Assembly (NCBI GenBank): GCA_008828725.1 | Contig: MEHQ01000797.1 | Coordinates: 124,001 to 188,000 of the forward strand | DNA length: 64,000 nt | Direction: 5' to 3' | Source of the DNA: Saccharina japonica | Taxonomy: Eukaryota; Sar; Phaeophyceae; Laminariales; Laminariaceae | Part shown: positions 24,801 to 32,592 of the stretch, piece after piece | How the letters are laid out: each line of letters starts with the position of its first letter | Numbering within the stretch: the stretch's first letter is position 1 | The notes under the pieces: model-generated | What the model was told of the DNA's origin: nothing | What the model saw: only the letters and a program-made list of their open reading frames with translations | Databases searched by the model: none | Position numbers and translations under genes: made by a program

Positions 24801-27201
24801 ATAGTACAAGTAGTTAAGGCCATAGGTACTTGACTTCCATTAACATGGTTCTATACGGGTAATATTATCACGTTTTACATTCTCTTTCTATCCCAGAAAA
24901 ATCAGTTTCTGGGATGAGGTATAGAGGCTCCTATACTATAACTCAAGATAATCAGAGTTGACCCAGGCCACCCTCAGAAGGCTAAACGCTTATTTATCAT
25001 GGTGCACCTGCTATCCGTAGCATGGCGTCACTTCTACTAATGAAAATAATGAGTTGGACTAAAATGGTATCAATTAAAGGTAGGCGGGGGGGGGGTATGA
25101 TGCCACCATTTTCACTTCTCAGCTTAGGCAGGCCATTCGGGTGAGTGGCTCCGTGCTTCCCTCTACACACAGAGCCACAAGACTTCGCAGCACTCGAGGG
25201 CGCACAAAAGAAAAATTCTACTGTATACAACCAACACTAAAAGTACCCTGCTCCCCCCCCCCCCCCTCGAGGGACGACAAAAAATCACACACGCACACCG
25301 CAAGCTTTCCACAGGCACAAATGTGGTGCACTGCCCGTTCAGACATGCACAGCAGTGAAGCCTATCTGCACGTTTGCGAGCACCGAATGCACCTCGAGGC
25401 GCGGGGGGTGTTCGGCTCTCCAACACTTGAAAGATAATGTGCTCGGTCCTGCTTCACATCAACCGCGAGGCGTTCGTGAGGGAGAGTATAAATAGTTTAC
25501 ATCCCCTATCCCCTATTTTTCGTACCAGACGCGTGCTACGGTAGAGGTAGCACTTTTTGGCTGAATCGTTTTCTGAACGATCGGGCTCCTTAACCCAAAT
25601 TCGTCGGACTTTCATTTTTGCGACGAATGATGTTTCAGAGTATACTTCGGTCATGAGATTTCTCATCCGGCAGCACTTTGTTTTCCTCCAGAATCATTTG
25701 TTCGGTGAGATATGACGCTCCTTAAGTGAGGAGCTCAGAAAAAACATGGCGCACCTCTACCGTAGCATGCGTCACCACTTAATATTAGTGTGGCTGACTG
25801 CCCCCCCCCGCTTCCCAAAGGGCTGAATCGACCAAAAAGGAGTACTGGTCCAGGGCTATATTTTATTTTCCCCCAGTATTTCGTACCATGTACTCGTTTT
25901 TGTTTTCAAGAGTACGTCGTTCGAAGTGCTTCTCCCGGGTTGTTTCCACTCACGTCATCTCCTATCAAAGCGATTTGACTGCTCAGGGTTTCGACACTGC
26001 CACCGTCGTTCGTGTTTGTGGATGTGCTCGTGGCACCCGAGGCGTATATCGTCAGGCTGTGTTGGAAGCAGGCAAGAAGCACAAAAACGGCACGAGTAGA
26101 GAGGTACATCAGATTCTAGAAGATTCGGTTTCGGGTGGATCGCCTGAGCCTACCGGTATGCACTGCTGCTTCGTACGCAGTGCTGCGGCTGCTGTATACT
26201 GCTGCAAAGGATGGTGCATTTGTCAGACCGCACAGAAGCAGACGACCAAATTACATAAAGCATGGGGCCGTGCAGCGGGACTGGCGCCAAGCAAGGATAC
26301 GCATAGTAACCAACACCGCGCATACTGCGCATACAAATGACGTGGGGGTTTTCACTCGAAGATCAGTATTCACGCAGCGGACAGGTCACGATCTACGTAC
26401 TTCTACGTACTCATAGATCCCCTACAGTAGATGCTACCTATAATTTAAGTGTTTTCCGTTGGGGTGATGACGTGTTGTGCAGGAGCCGTATCATACAGAC
26501 CATACCGATCATACAGATCATACAGATCGTGCAGATCATATAAACAGCATCTACTACTGTAGATACTGTAGTGCAGATCATACAAATCAGGGACATACTT
26601 GCTCCGATAGAGTTATAAAGATACCGACAAAGGGATGTGATAGATACGAGTATGTCGTAGGCCGTATGAAAGCGTTCTGCGGTGAGACGTGTCGAGTGAG
26701 TACCTTTGTCTTGTCGGTTCCCTTCGCTTACCTGCAGCCCGTTGAAGTTTCAGTTTCAACCGGTGGAACACTGGTCCTCAAACGACCAGCAGGTAGGGAA
26801 CTCTCCACCGCACTACTCGTACGAGTATCAGGTACTGGTGAAATACTGCTGCTGTCCATTGCACTCGTATCAGATGGAAGGCTGCTGTCCATCGCACTAT
26901 CACGTAGAAGGCTGCTGCCAAACGCACTCGTATCAGCACCACCGCCGGCAAATGCTGATGATGCTGTGGTCAGTGCCTGAAATAACAACAGCAGGGCGAA
27001 TAATACGGCCGGTAGGTGCCTCCTTGTACCCACCGTACCCAAACACTGCTGCTGCTGCTGCCGCCGCTGTCGAAGAAGTGAGAGGGTCCGGTGCTGCTGA
27101 TGTTGGACCCTACTGTCACCACCTTCATGCCGTGATGACCGGACGAGCTCGACGAATGCCGCCATTGGTGGTGTTGCTGCTAGTGGCGACGCCGGCCACA
27201 C
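1820..27201 (-). CDS. giant beta-propeller / REJ-like ectodomain protein gene (3' end off window)
   Basis: Overall model of a multi-exon gene read from 27201 leftward. The exon chain 26732-27201, 25954-26056, 24349-24531, 24100-24169, (missing or broken exon near 23.6 kb), 22856-23009, 21335-21366, (unresolved exon or exons near 21.0 kb), 20471-20672 leads into 20 further exons down to 1820. All junctions between 20672 and 1820 keep reading phase. Predicted coding length in the window is about 4.2 kb (roughly 1,400 residues), without a stop codon, so the C-terminus lies outside. REJ modules are known from sea-urchin egg-jelly receptors and polycystin-1-like proteins, so a membrane anchor or channel domain could follow, but none is visible here. 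A secreted or surface-displayed recognition or adhesion role is inferred from the domains only. Gene prediction with RNA evidence may split it. Confidence 0.7.
2165..2290. repeat. dispersed repeat family R1, copy 1
   Basis: A roughly 110-bp element beginning in a G-run and GTACTCATGTC, with CCATAGACC-type and CATCCCTACAATG blocks, ending GGGTTTTCAC. Diverged copies are at 13320-13465, 43394-43520 and 50360-50490. On the minus strand all copies keep an open frame with VKTRRAP, HCRDA and MHDMSTPP-like stretches. That could reflect an old coding part of a transposon or simple sequence conservation. It lies in an intron of the REJ gene. Confidence 0.6.
8206..8300 (+). mobile_element. tRNA-like SINE head
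   Basis: An A-box-like GGCTAGCAGG (about 8224) and a B-box-like GAGTTCGAGCC (about 8266) have the spacing of an RNA polymerase III promoter. Terminal GTGCC and GGCAC could pair. The cloverleaf is imperfect (T-stem mismatch, long variable part), so a SINE or tRNA-derived relic is more likely than a functional tRNA. Confidence 0.4.
8340..8535. repeat. dispersed repeat shared with other parts of the window
   Basis: The block with GAAGGCTGAACCCT, then GCGATAAAA and GGCAAG, recurs at about 22640-22700, 29820-29885 and 32380-32445 (GGAATGCTGAACCCTAC). The following block ACCCCGGATCTGAGTTACG recurs inverted at about 38100-38125 and 45095. This is a composite interspersed repeat, probably transposon-derived; no coding part was recognised. 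Confidence 0.55.
9229..9315. mobile_element. small MITE-like element inserted in the minisatellite
   Basis: Ends are inverted: TTAACCCATTCAGAAC at the left and GTTCTTAAGGGGTTAA at the right. It interrupts the minisatellite. The interior resembles ACTTGGATTTAGTGT blocks (here inverted) found at about 39545, 46545 and 54970, so it belongs to a family with several copies in the window. Confidence 0.55.
10566..10672. repeat. GA-rich microsatellite
   Basis: Imperfect (GAGA)n with AGAGAAAG and AGATAGAG variants, in the REJ intron between 10192 and 10770. The long minus-strand open frames crossing it combine real exon sequence (10770-10928) with this low-complexity run. Confidence 0.9.
11044..11121. 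mobile_element. short foldback element
   Basis: Arms TCCGGAAATGCAAGGAC (left) and GTCCTTGCATTTCCGGA (right) are exact inverted repeats separated by about 30 AT-rich bases. It lies in the intron between REJ exons 11282 and 10928. The arm resembles the CCTTGCATTGTAA...CCGGA block of the repeat at 60-200 and 59435-59610. Confidence 0.6.
13320..13465. repeat. dispersed repeat family R1, copy 2
   Basis: Diverged copy of the element at 2165, ending in a similar G-run. It lies between REJ exons 13714 and 12363. Confidence 0.55.
16237..16458. repeat. tandem duplication (about 110 bp, two units)
   Basis: Two adjacent units both contain GGTTTTATAC, GGTTGAGTCT, GATATACTCGAAGGATG, GGTAGGTAGTT and AGCTGTTGAT. 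It sits in the intron between exons 16720 and 16141. Confidence 0.8.
16720..20672 (-). CDS. beta-propeller blades and Pro/Thr-rich hinge exons
   Basis: Four phase-compatible exons: 20471-20672, 17997-18176, 17432-17623 and 16720-16972. The first carries VYSPDGLTLYTT followed by DIAVSPDGWS, typical of WD40/lactonase-like blades. The second continues with VYAVGRNTSKIFLVQLDD. The third has IAVFERNSTTGYLTFVES and a final GGIAVFDVQ, closely resembling seven-bladed lactonase-type repeats. The last encodes a Pro/Thr/Ser-rich hinge (repeats such as PSPSLQPTPRPSLQPTP) leading into the start of the REJ region (ALLLEARLAAAVDGVDLVF). Splice sites are good: CAG/GTGGAC, GAG/GTAAAA, TCG/GTAAGA. In such proteins the propeller usually binds a ligand or partner; the substrate here is unknown. 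No exon was needed between 18177 and 20470. Confidence 0.75.
18177..20269. other. intron without recognised gene
   Basis: The propeller exons on either side join in phase 0 directly across this stretch. Inside are GTGTACTTGAGG and GTGTATGATGT short repeats (about 19100-19280) and several near-palindromic CCTGGTAT motifs. No coding exon is supported. Confidence 0.5.
21335..27201 (-). CDS. N-terminal signal/linker and first propeller exons, copy A
   Basis: The first coding exon, 26732-27201, opens at ATG 27201. A Gln-rich stretch is followed by a hydrophobic run around residues 63-85 (AVLFALLLLFQALTTASSAFA), then a Ser-rich linker. Because about 60 residues precede the hydrophobic run, it is either a signal anchor or the true start differs. 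Its donor (CAG/GTAAGC, phase 2) fits exon 25954-26056, whose acceptor follows a long pyrimidine tract. Next come 24349-24531 (VFSVDASNTWIYFW, VYLDAVAYT, LLAHPTESNVY), 24100-24169 (GDPHFSWWEKQ), 22856-23009 (DSVQVLKYQEVNGSFAL) and a 32-nt exon 21335-21366 (AISHLRVFHE). The exon expected between 24100 and 23009 (about 23562-23668) has lost its acceptor and contains a stop in the homologous frame. One or more exons between 21335 and 20672 could not be settled. Confidence 0.6.
21796..21966. repeat. (AGT)n trinucleotide array
   Basis: A long AGT/GTA run with occasional ACTGTAGT interruptions, present in copy A but largely absent from B1. The poly-Tyr/Thr/Leu frames over it are spurious. Confidence 0.9.
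22090..22455. repeat. 11-bp minisatellite CTACTGTACAC, copy A
   Basis: Units of CTACTGTACAC are visible but broken by many one- or two-base additions, unlike the clean arrays at 29493-29636 and 32099-32222. It is followed by a GCTACA/GCTTCA simple repeat. Confidence 0.85.
23091..23385. mobile_element. foldback element with telomere-type core, copy A
   Basis: Ends ACATTATT...GTCTTT and AAAGACTC...AATAATGT are inverted. Inside each end lie CGTGGCACGTG and then arrays of GTCGCGGCAT in opposite orientations. The centre (23217-23252) holds about six CCCTAA-type units. The homologous site in copy B2 (near 32820) lacks the insert, so it behaves as an insertion of about 295 bp. The Arg/His-rich open frames on both strands are artefacts of the palindromic array. 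Confidence 0.7.
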
Positions 27202-27451
27202 GAGGAAGACTTGAAGACTTCACCTCTTCCAAGGAGGAGCGAACCGCGAGAACATGGGTTAGGCGTTTGCAACCCGGCGTTTGGGCCCGATGGCGCGTGG
27301 CTGCACGAAGACTGATTGAAGTACGTAGGTTAATAGGTCAACTTCTTGTACGTATCATACAAGTACGAGTACCACCATACTGGTATAGGTGCGCACATAC
27401 AAGCAGGGCTTTCGGCTCGTAGGCCGGCTGATGAGCCTTCGGCCGAGCGTT

Positions 27452-27452
27452 N
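27452..27452. other. ambiguous base N
   Basis: A single N inside a T-run; copy B2 has T at the equivalent position (about 36787). It is probably an uncalled base rather than a join. Confidence 0.7.
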
Positions 27453-27720
27453 TTACTAGACTTGTAGAAACAGGTAAGATGCAGTCAGTAAGCGTTTCGG
27501 GGATACGACGAAAACTAAAGCCAGTAGACTGCATCCACACAGCAGTCGCGGTTTCATACATACAAGGTATCATACGTAACGGTGGCGCATTATTGAAGCA
27601 TTTTTTTGGATCTTGCCCTGCGTACGTATTGTACGTAGACGGGTGCTCGTAACGATACGCCACCACCATCGAGTTGCCATTGCTGTCATCAGCCTTCGAG
27701 GAAGACTTTCGGGTATCTCG

Positions 27721-27843
27721 TACGGGGGACCATAGTAAATACGACCAAATAATATTGTAAGTAAAGAAAGGCCAATATACAGGTTTTTGTGTGTACCGTA
27801 GGTCCTATTTACTACCTGGTAGTATTTACTATGCTCCCCCGTA
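27721..27843. mobile_element. 123-bp MITE-like element, copy A
   Basis: Inverted ends TACGGGGGACCATAGTAAAT and ATTTACTATGCTCCCCCGTA pair with a single mismatch. The core is AT-rich. It is located just upstream of the first coding exon of the propeller gene and duplicated with it at 37056-37178, so it predates the duplication. Confidence 0.75.
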
Positions 27844-27923
27844 ATAGTCGTAAAGCGCTGAAACACGCCTATAATAATAGTAGGAAGTGTGGGTGAGTCA
27901 ACTCGACACCAGGGCAGGCATCC

Positions 27924-27924
27924 N
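27924..27924. other. N at end of duplication homology (probable contig join)
   Basis: Copies A and B2 are the same up to the base before this N (GGGCAGGCATCC) and unrelated after it. A single unknown base exactly at the loss of homology points to an assembly join. Confidence 0.7.
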
Positions 27925-28541
27925 TCTCCAAAGCCTACGATACAACGCCATTTATTTAATTAATTCATACTAACTCAAGTCATTCATTAGTTTTCACCTT
28001 CGAAGGACACGATATCACACGAAAGCAGTTTTTTTTTAAAGAAAAACTGTGCGCTTAACGTAATACTCAGCAATCGCATGGCCTAGGCTTACACACCGAA
28101 AAACAAAAACGAGCGGTAAGGCATGCCTTACTGGTTAAGAAGCCCCACCAGGAAAATACACTGTTTGGCAAAACAAATGCCACCTCTATCGTTCTTGTGT
28201 CGGTAAGCTTCTATCGTTCTTACCGACCACCCGTCCGGGGAAACTGCAATGTCGCTCAAGTCGCTATCGTCCGCATAGGCAGACCAGTAGGTGGTTGAAC
28301 CGTCACTGCTCATGGCGAAAATGTCTCGAGCGGTTGTGGTCGTGTAAAGAGTCAGTCCGTCCGGACTGTACACGGTGCTTGTCACATCGTCGTATCCCCC
28401 CTTGGTCACATACTGACCCGCAGGCCTGCGCGCGAGCGGGCGTAACGTTGTGCACGGGAGCAAAATATAGCGTGGGAGCATCGGGAAGGGTGCCAGAAGA
28501 AGCGCACGCTACTGCAGTACAGTACACTTAAGTACTAAGTA

Positions 28542-28808
28542 AGGCTGGGCACTGGCACAGTATGTACTGGCAGTAGAAATCTACTGGCAGTAGTAATCTA
28601 CTGATTGACCCGGCCAGTATATTCGCCAGTAAGTTTTTTCTCGTGTACGTCCAAGAAACACGCCATATTATAGTACGGAAACCCACCAAATGCGTTTCGG
28701 AAGGAGAGAGGACGAAGGAGAGACAATATACTGCTGCAATCCAGTATACTGATTGATTTTGACGACAGTATACATCGCTACTGACTGAGTCAGTCAGTGC
28801 CCAGCCCT
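28542..28808. mobile_element. hAT-type MITE insertion with 8-bp target duplication
   Basis: The element begins AGGCTGGGCACTG and ends CAGTGCCCAGCCCT, and is flanked on both sides by the direct repeat ACTAAGTA (28534-28541 and 28809-28816). An 8-bp target-site duplication with such termini is characteristic of hAT-superfamily non-autonomous elements. It is 267 bp long with no coding capacity. The homologous position in copy A (about 20770) has no such insert, so the insertion postdates separation of the two sequences. Confidence 0.85.
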
Positions 28809-29492
28809 ACTAAGTACAGTACAGTGTATCGCGAGAGGGGCGTGAAATAAAATGTACCACCTCTTCAGTCGACAGGAGTAGTAGTAGTCGACATGGGGGC
28901 CCGAAACAATAATACTTGTTTAGGCCCCGGGGGGAAAAAAGGCACCAAGATTTCGATTGCAACGGGCGTAGTAAATGCTCTCCGTTCATCAAAAATGGAT
29001 ATAGCCAAAAATAGAGATAGATGGTGGGGGACAGTGGGTACGGAGCGAGCACTACACCCCGGATGCGCGCGATGTTCCGAGCGCTAGGTGAGACTTAGCG
29101 TGTTCATGTAGAAACGGGGTCAGTTTGCGTAATCGGTGTCGCGATCAATGACGAAAACGTTGATTGATACTGTAAGGAGACGCATGCAACGAGGGGGGGA
29201 GCACCAAACCAACAACTGGTTTAGACAACGAATGCAATGCGCCATGGACTATACAGTGTTACGAGGTACAGTATATCACGAGTAATAGTGTACATCGAAC
29301 ATGGTCTTATGGTGATATTGTTGTACAGTAGGGTACAGTACAGTAGTCTACAGTAGTGTACAGAACAGTAGCGTACAAGTACACCGTGTAGAGTAAGTGC
29401 AGAGTATAGTGTAGACAGAGTAGTTTCTCGGTTGGGCAACGCCAGTCATGAATGTTTCGTCTGACTGGTGCTATCCCTATCGTAGGCTACCA

Positions 29493-29636
29493 ACCTACTG
29501 TACACCTACTGTACACCTACTGTACACCTACTGTACACCTACTGTACACCCACTGTGCACCTACTGTACACCTACTGTACACCTACTGTACACCCACTGT
29601 ACACCTACTGTACACCTACTGTACACCTACTGTACA
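29493..29636. repeat. 11-bp minisatellite CTACTGTACAC, copy B1
   Basis: A clean head-to-tail array with only CACTGTGCAC and CCACTGTACAC variants. The repeating C-T-P-T-V-H open frames on the plus strand come from it. Confidence 0.9.
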
Positions 29637-30272
29637 GCTACAGCTTCAGCTACAGCTACATCTACAGCTTCAGCAAGCAAAAAACAAAATACTCACAAAA
29701 ATAGGTATCCGGAGCTGGACACGGCCAACCGTCGGACACCTCCGTCCGCGCCGACTAGCGCTGCGTGAAGAGGAACACAAAGGGTACAGTAGTGCTCAGT
29801 GCTCATACGTATATACGAAATCGACAAGCAGTGGGAATGCTGAACCCTACGTACGTGCGATATAAAGTAAAGGCAAGGACCAGGGGGGGAAAGGGACACC
29901 TGTGGGCATGACTATTGCTACAGTACACTGTACTTGTTCAGTAGGCCGCTGAGGATAAAACCTCCCACAAGTGGATCTGAAAAACAAAAGCGATTTTAAA
30001 CTTGCGTATACGGTGTATATGTGCAATTAGCTCTCACCGATTTCGTCGTCGACGCTAAACGCCGAGCCAACCACCAGATCCAACTCGTCCGACGAGGTGT
30101 AGGTTGTGTAAGCTAACCGAACTTCACCCAACGCGAAGCTGCCGTTCACCTCTTGGTACTTCAATACCTGGACCGAGTCTTGAGTTTGGCTCTGTTGACA
30201 GAAAGTCTATAGTACGGGGGAAGGGGTAGGGGTAGGGTGGTTGGCCACATGTCAGTTAGCAAACGAGGATGC

Positions 30273-30567
30273 ACATTATTAGTCTTTTTCGTGGCACGTG
30301 ACACGTGTCGCGACACGCCGCGGCATGTCGCGGCATGTCGCGACAGCCCACGGCGTGTCGCGGCGAGTGTCGCGGGGAGTGTCGCGGCGAGTGTCACTAA
30401 CCCTAACCCTAACCCTAACCCTAACCCTGACCCTACGTGTCGCGGCTAGTCGCGACATGCCGCGGCATGTCGCGGCATGTCGCGAAATGCCGCGGCACGT
30501 GTCGTGGCGTGCCGCGACAGCGTCCGTGGCGTGTCGCGACACGTGCCACGAAAGACTCAAATAATGT
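30273..30567. mobile_element. foldback element with telomere-type core, copy B1
   Basis: Nearly identical to 23091-23385, with the same CCCTAA core and palindromic GTCGCGGCAT arms; only a few substitutions were seen. Confidence 0.7.
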
Positions 30568-32097
30568 AGATCCGTGCTGTCAATTTGACTATAAATAACC
30601 CCCCGTGGAGGGTTTTCCCTGTGGCGGCTGCCTCCGGGTTAGAGGTACAACCGCCTTGGGGCTGCTGCGCCCTTGTTTCGGGAAACATATTATTGGAATT
30701 GGTGAAGGTTGGGTTTTGCGGTAATAAGCATCGTGAGACTTTACTTGGTGTGTGCTTCCATTATATTTTGCAGTGGTAGATCGGATGGTTTATTGTGCCG
30801 CCGTGTGCATTGGCGACGGACAAGTGGATCGAAAGGGAGATACTCGTGGCCAACGAGGATCACAGGCGCACACACATACATCTGTGTATAGATGAAGGGA
30901 AGGCGCAGCCGACCAGCCACATAATAAAAGTTGGATCCTTTGGGTTTTTAGTTGACACCCCTCGTGTCGGGGGTGGGCTGCAACCCCGCGTCACCATACA
31001 GCATACAGTATATCGTAGGAAGAAAACCAGGTATGTTGCGTACTTGTATCCTAAGGCATACGTCGTGCGTTAGAAGGGCTACGAAGCGGACTAGCCTACT
31101 CAGTCGGCGTTGGTTACAACCAATAACCCACAAAAGATGTGTACTCAGTCAGCGCTGGCTGTGGCTGAGTAAAAGCTATTCATATGTTATCCCTTCTAAA
31201 TATCCCAACGTACACTACTGTAGTTCGACTCGATCTCGGCATTGGTCGCCGTGACGAACCCCTCGCCACGCGCCTACTGACCAGAATAGACAAATTCGCC
31301 TTCCTCGATTTGTTTTTCCCACCAGGAAAAGTGAGGATCGCCGAGAACCAACTAGGTCCGTGCCCGGGATATTAGATTTCGGGACCGGGAGAGGACCTCG
31401 CGAACAAGTAAAATCCTTTTGGCATATAAGGTAAAGCACGCAATCGTCCCCCCGTTTGGAATACCACTACGTACTACTGTAACTCCGTATATTTCGTTGT
31501 CGGTGTGGTCCACCCGAACCAAGGTCTCACGTAAACGTTGGACTCCGTAGGATGTGCCAACAATCCGGTCTGGTCTCCGGCGCACGAAGGCATGGTGTAC
31601 GCCACTGCGTCCAGGTAGACCCCACTCCCCATGGTCCAGAAGTATATCCATGTGTTACTGGCGTCCACCGAAAAAACCTGTCGGGTCCGAGTGACACATT
31701 GATCATGTGGGATCTGGGATGAAAATGCATCCTCTATTATGAAGGTGAGAACATCCCGATTGGGCCAAGCACGCCTTGCCACTACGGCAACGACAACGAC
31801 CACCTTTCTAAACAATTGCACGCCCAGGGTTTTTGTTGGGGAAACTGGACGCGTGCTGCGATAGAGGTATACGTACGGTACACCTTACTTTGGCTGCATT
31901 TTTTTTCTGAGTGATCGGGCCCCGCTTAAACCCAAATTCGTCCGTCTTTTTCATTATTATGTGGCAATATGCTTTATTGTATATACAGTAGTTAGGCCAT
32001 GGTATTGTTCATCGGGTATATATCACTTTTATTTTTCTCCGAAAATCAGTTTCTGGGTGAGGTATAGAGCTCCTATACTATAATCAAGATAATCAAG

Positions 32098-32098
32098 N
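32098..32098. other. N at junction of copies B1 and B2 (probable contig join)
   Basis: The preceding bases match 34329 (GATAATCAAG), where B2 continues differently. After the N the sequence restarts inside the 11-bp minisatellite, as expected for a contig end in a repeat. Confidence 0.7.
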
Positions 32099-32222
32099 CT
32101 GTACACCTACTGTACACCTACTGTACACCTACTGTACACCTACTGTACACCCACTGTGCACCCACTGTGCACCTACTGTACACCTACTGTACACCTACTG
32201 TACACCTACTGTGCACCTACAG
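32099..32222. repeat. 11-bp minisatellite CTACTGTACAC, copy B2
   Basis: Third array of the same unit, starting at the N; its left end is therefore truncated. Confidence 0.85.
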
Positions 32223-32592
32223 CTACAGCTACAGCAAGCTATAAATACTCACATAATATTTCCGTGTCCGAATGCGGAGATGGACACGGTTAGCCGTCGG
32301 ACACCTCCTTCCGCGCCGACTAGCGCTGCGTAAAGAGGGACACAAAGGGTACAGTAGTGCTCAGCGCTCATGCATACGAGATCGACGAGCGGTGGGAATG
32401 CTGAACCCTACGCACGTGCGATAAAAACTAAAGGCAGGGGCCAGGGAGAAGATAGACACCTGCGACCACGGCTATTGCTATACTGTGCTTGTCCAGTAGG
32501 CTGCTGAGGGGGAAACCTCCCACCAGTAGACCTGGAAAGCAAAACAGATTTCAAGCTTACGTATACGATGTGCATGTGCAAGTAGCTCTCAC

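Larger units (their letters stand above)
20270..27923. repeat. segmental duplication, copy A
   Basis: This segment matches 28015-37256. Exon 1 and its surroundings (about 25.1-27.9 kb) are nearly identical to 34.4-37.25 kb. The part 22.45-24.67 kb is nearly identical to 29.63-31.85 kb. The part 20.3-21.3 kb is only similar to 28.0-29.3 kb. The match ends exactly at the N at 27924. Confidence 0.9.
28224..31713 (-). pseudogene. partial propeller gene copy B1 (no start, broken exons)
   Basis: Exons equivalent to copy A are 31531-31713, 31282-31351, 30038-30191 and 28224-28425. The exon that should lie near 30744-30850 lacks the acceptor and about 20 bases seen in B2 and meets a stop in the homologous frame, exactly as in copy A. 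The region equivalent to exon 21335-21366 is deleted. No signal or first exon belongs to this copy and no REJ exons follow it before the N at 27924. It is either a degraded tandem copy or a second assembly of the copy A locus. Confidence 0.6.

Noticed and set aside
25906-26109. Apparent secreted peptide beginning MYLSTRAVFVLLACFQ
   Set aside because: The hydrophobic start is the translated polypyrimidine tract of an intron. The acceptor CAACACAG lies inside it and the true exon is 25954-26056.
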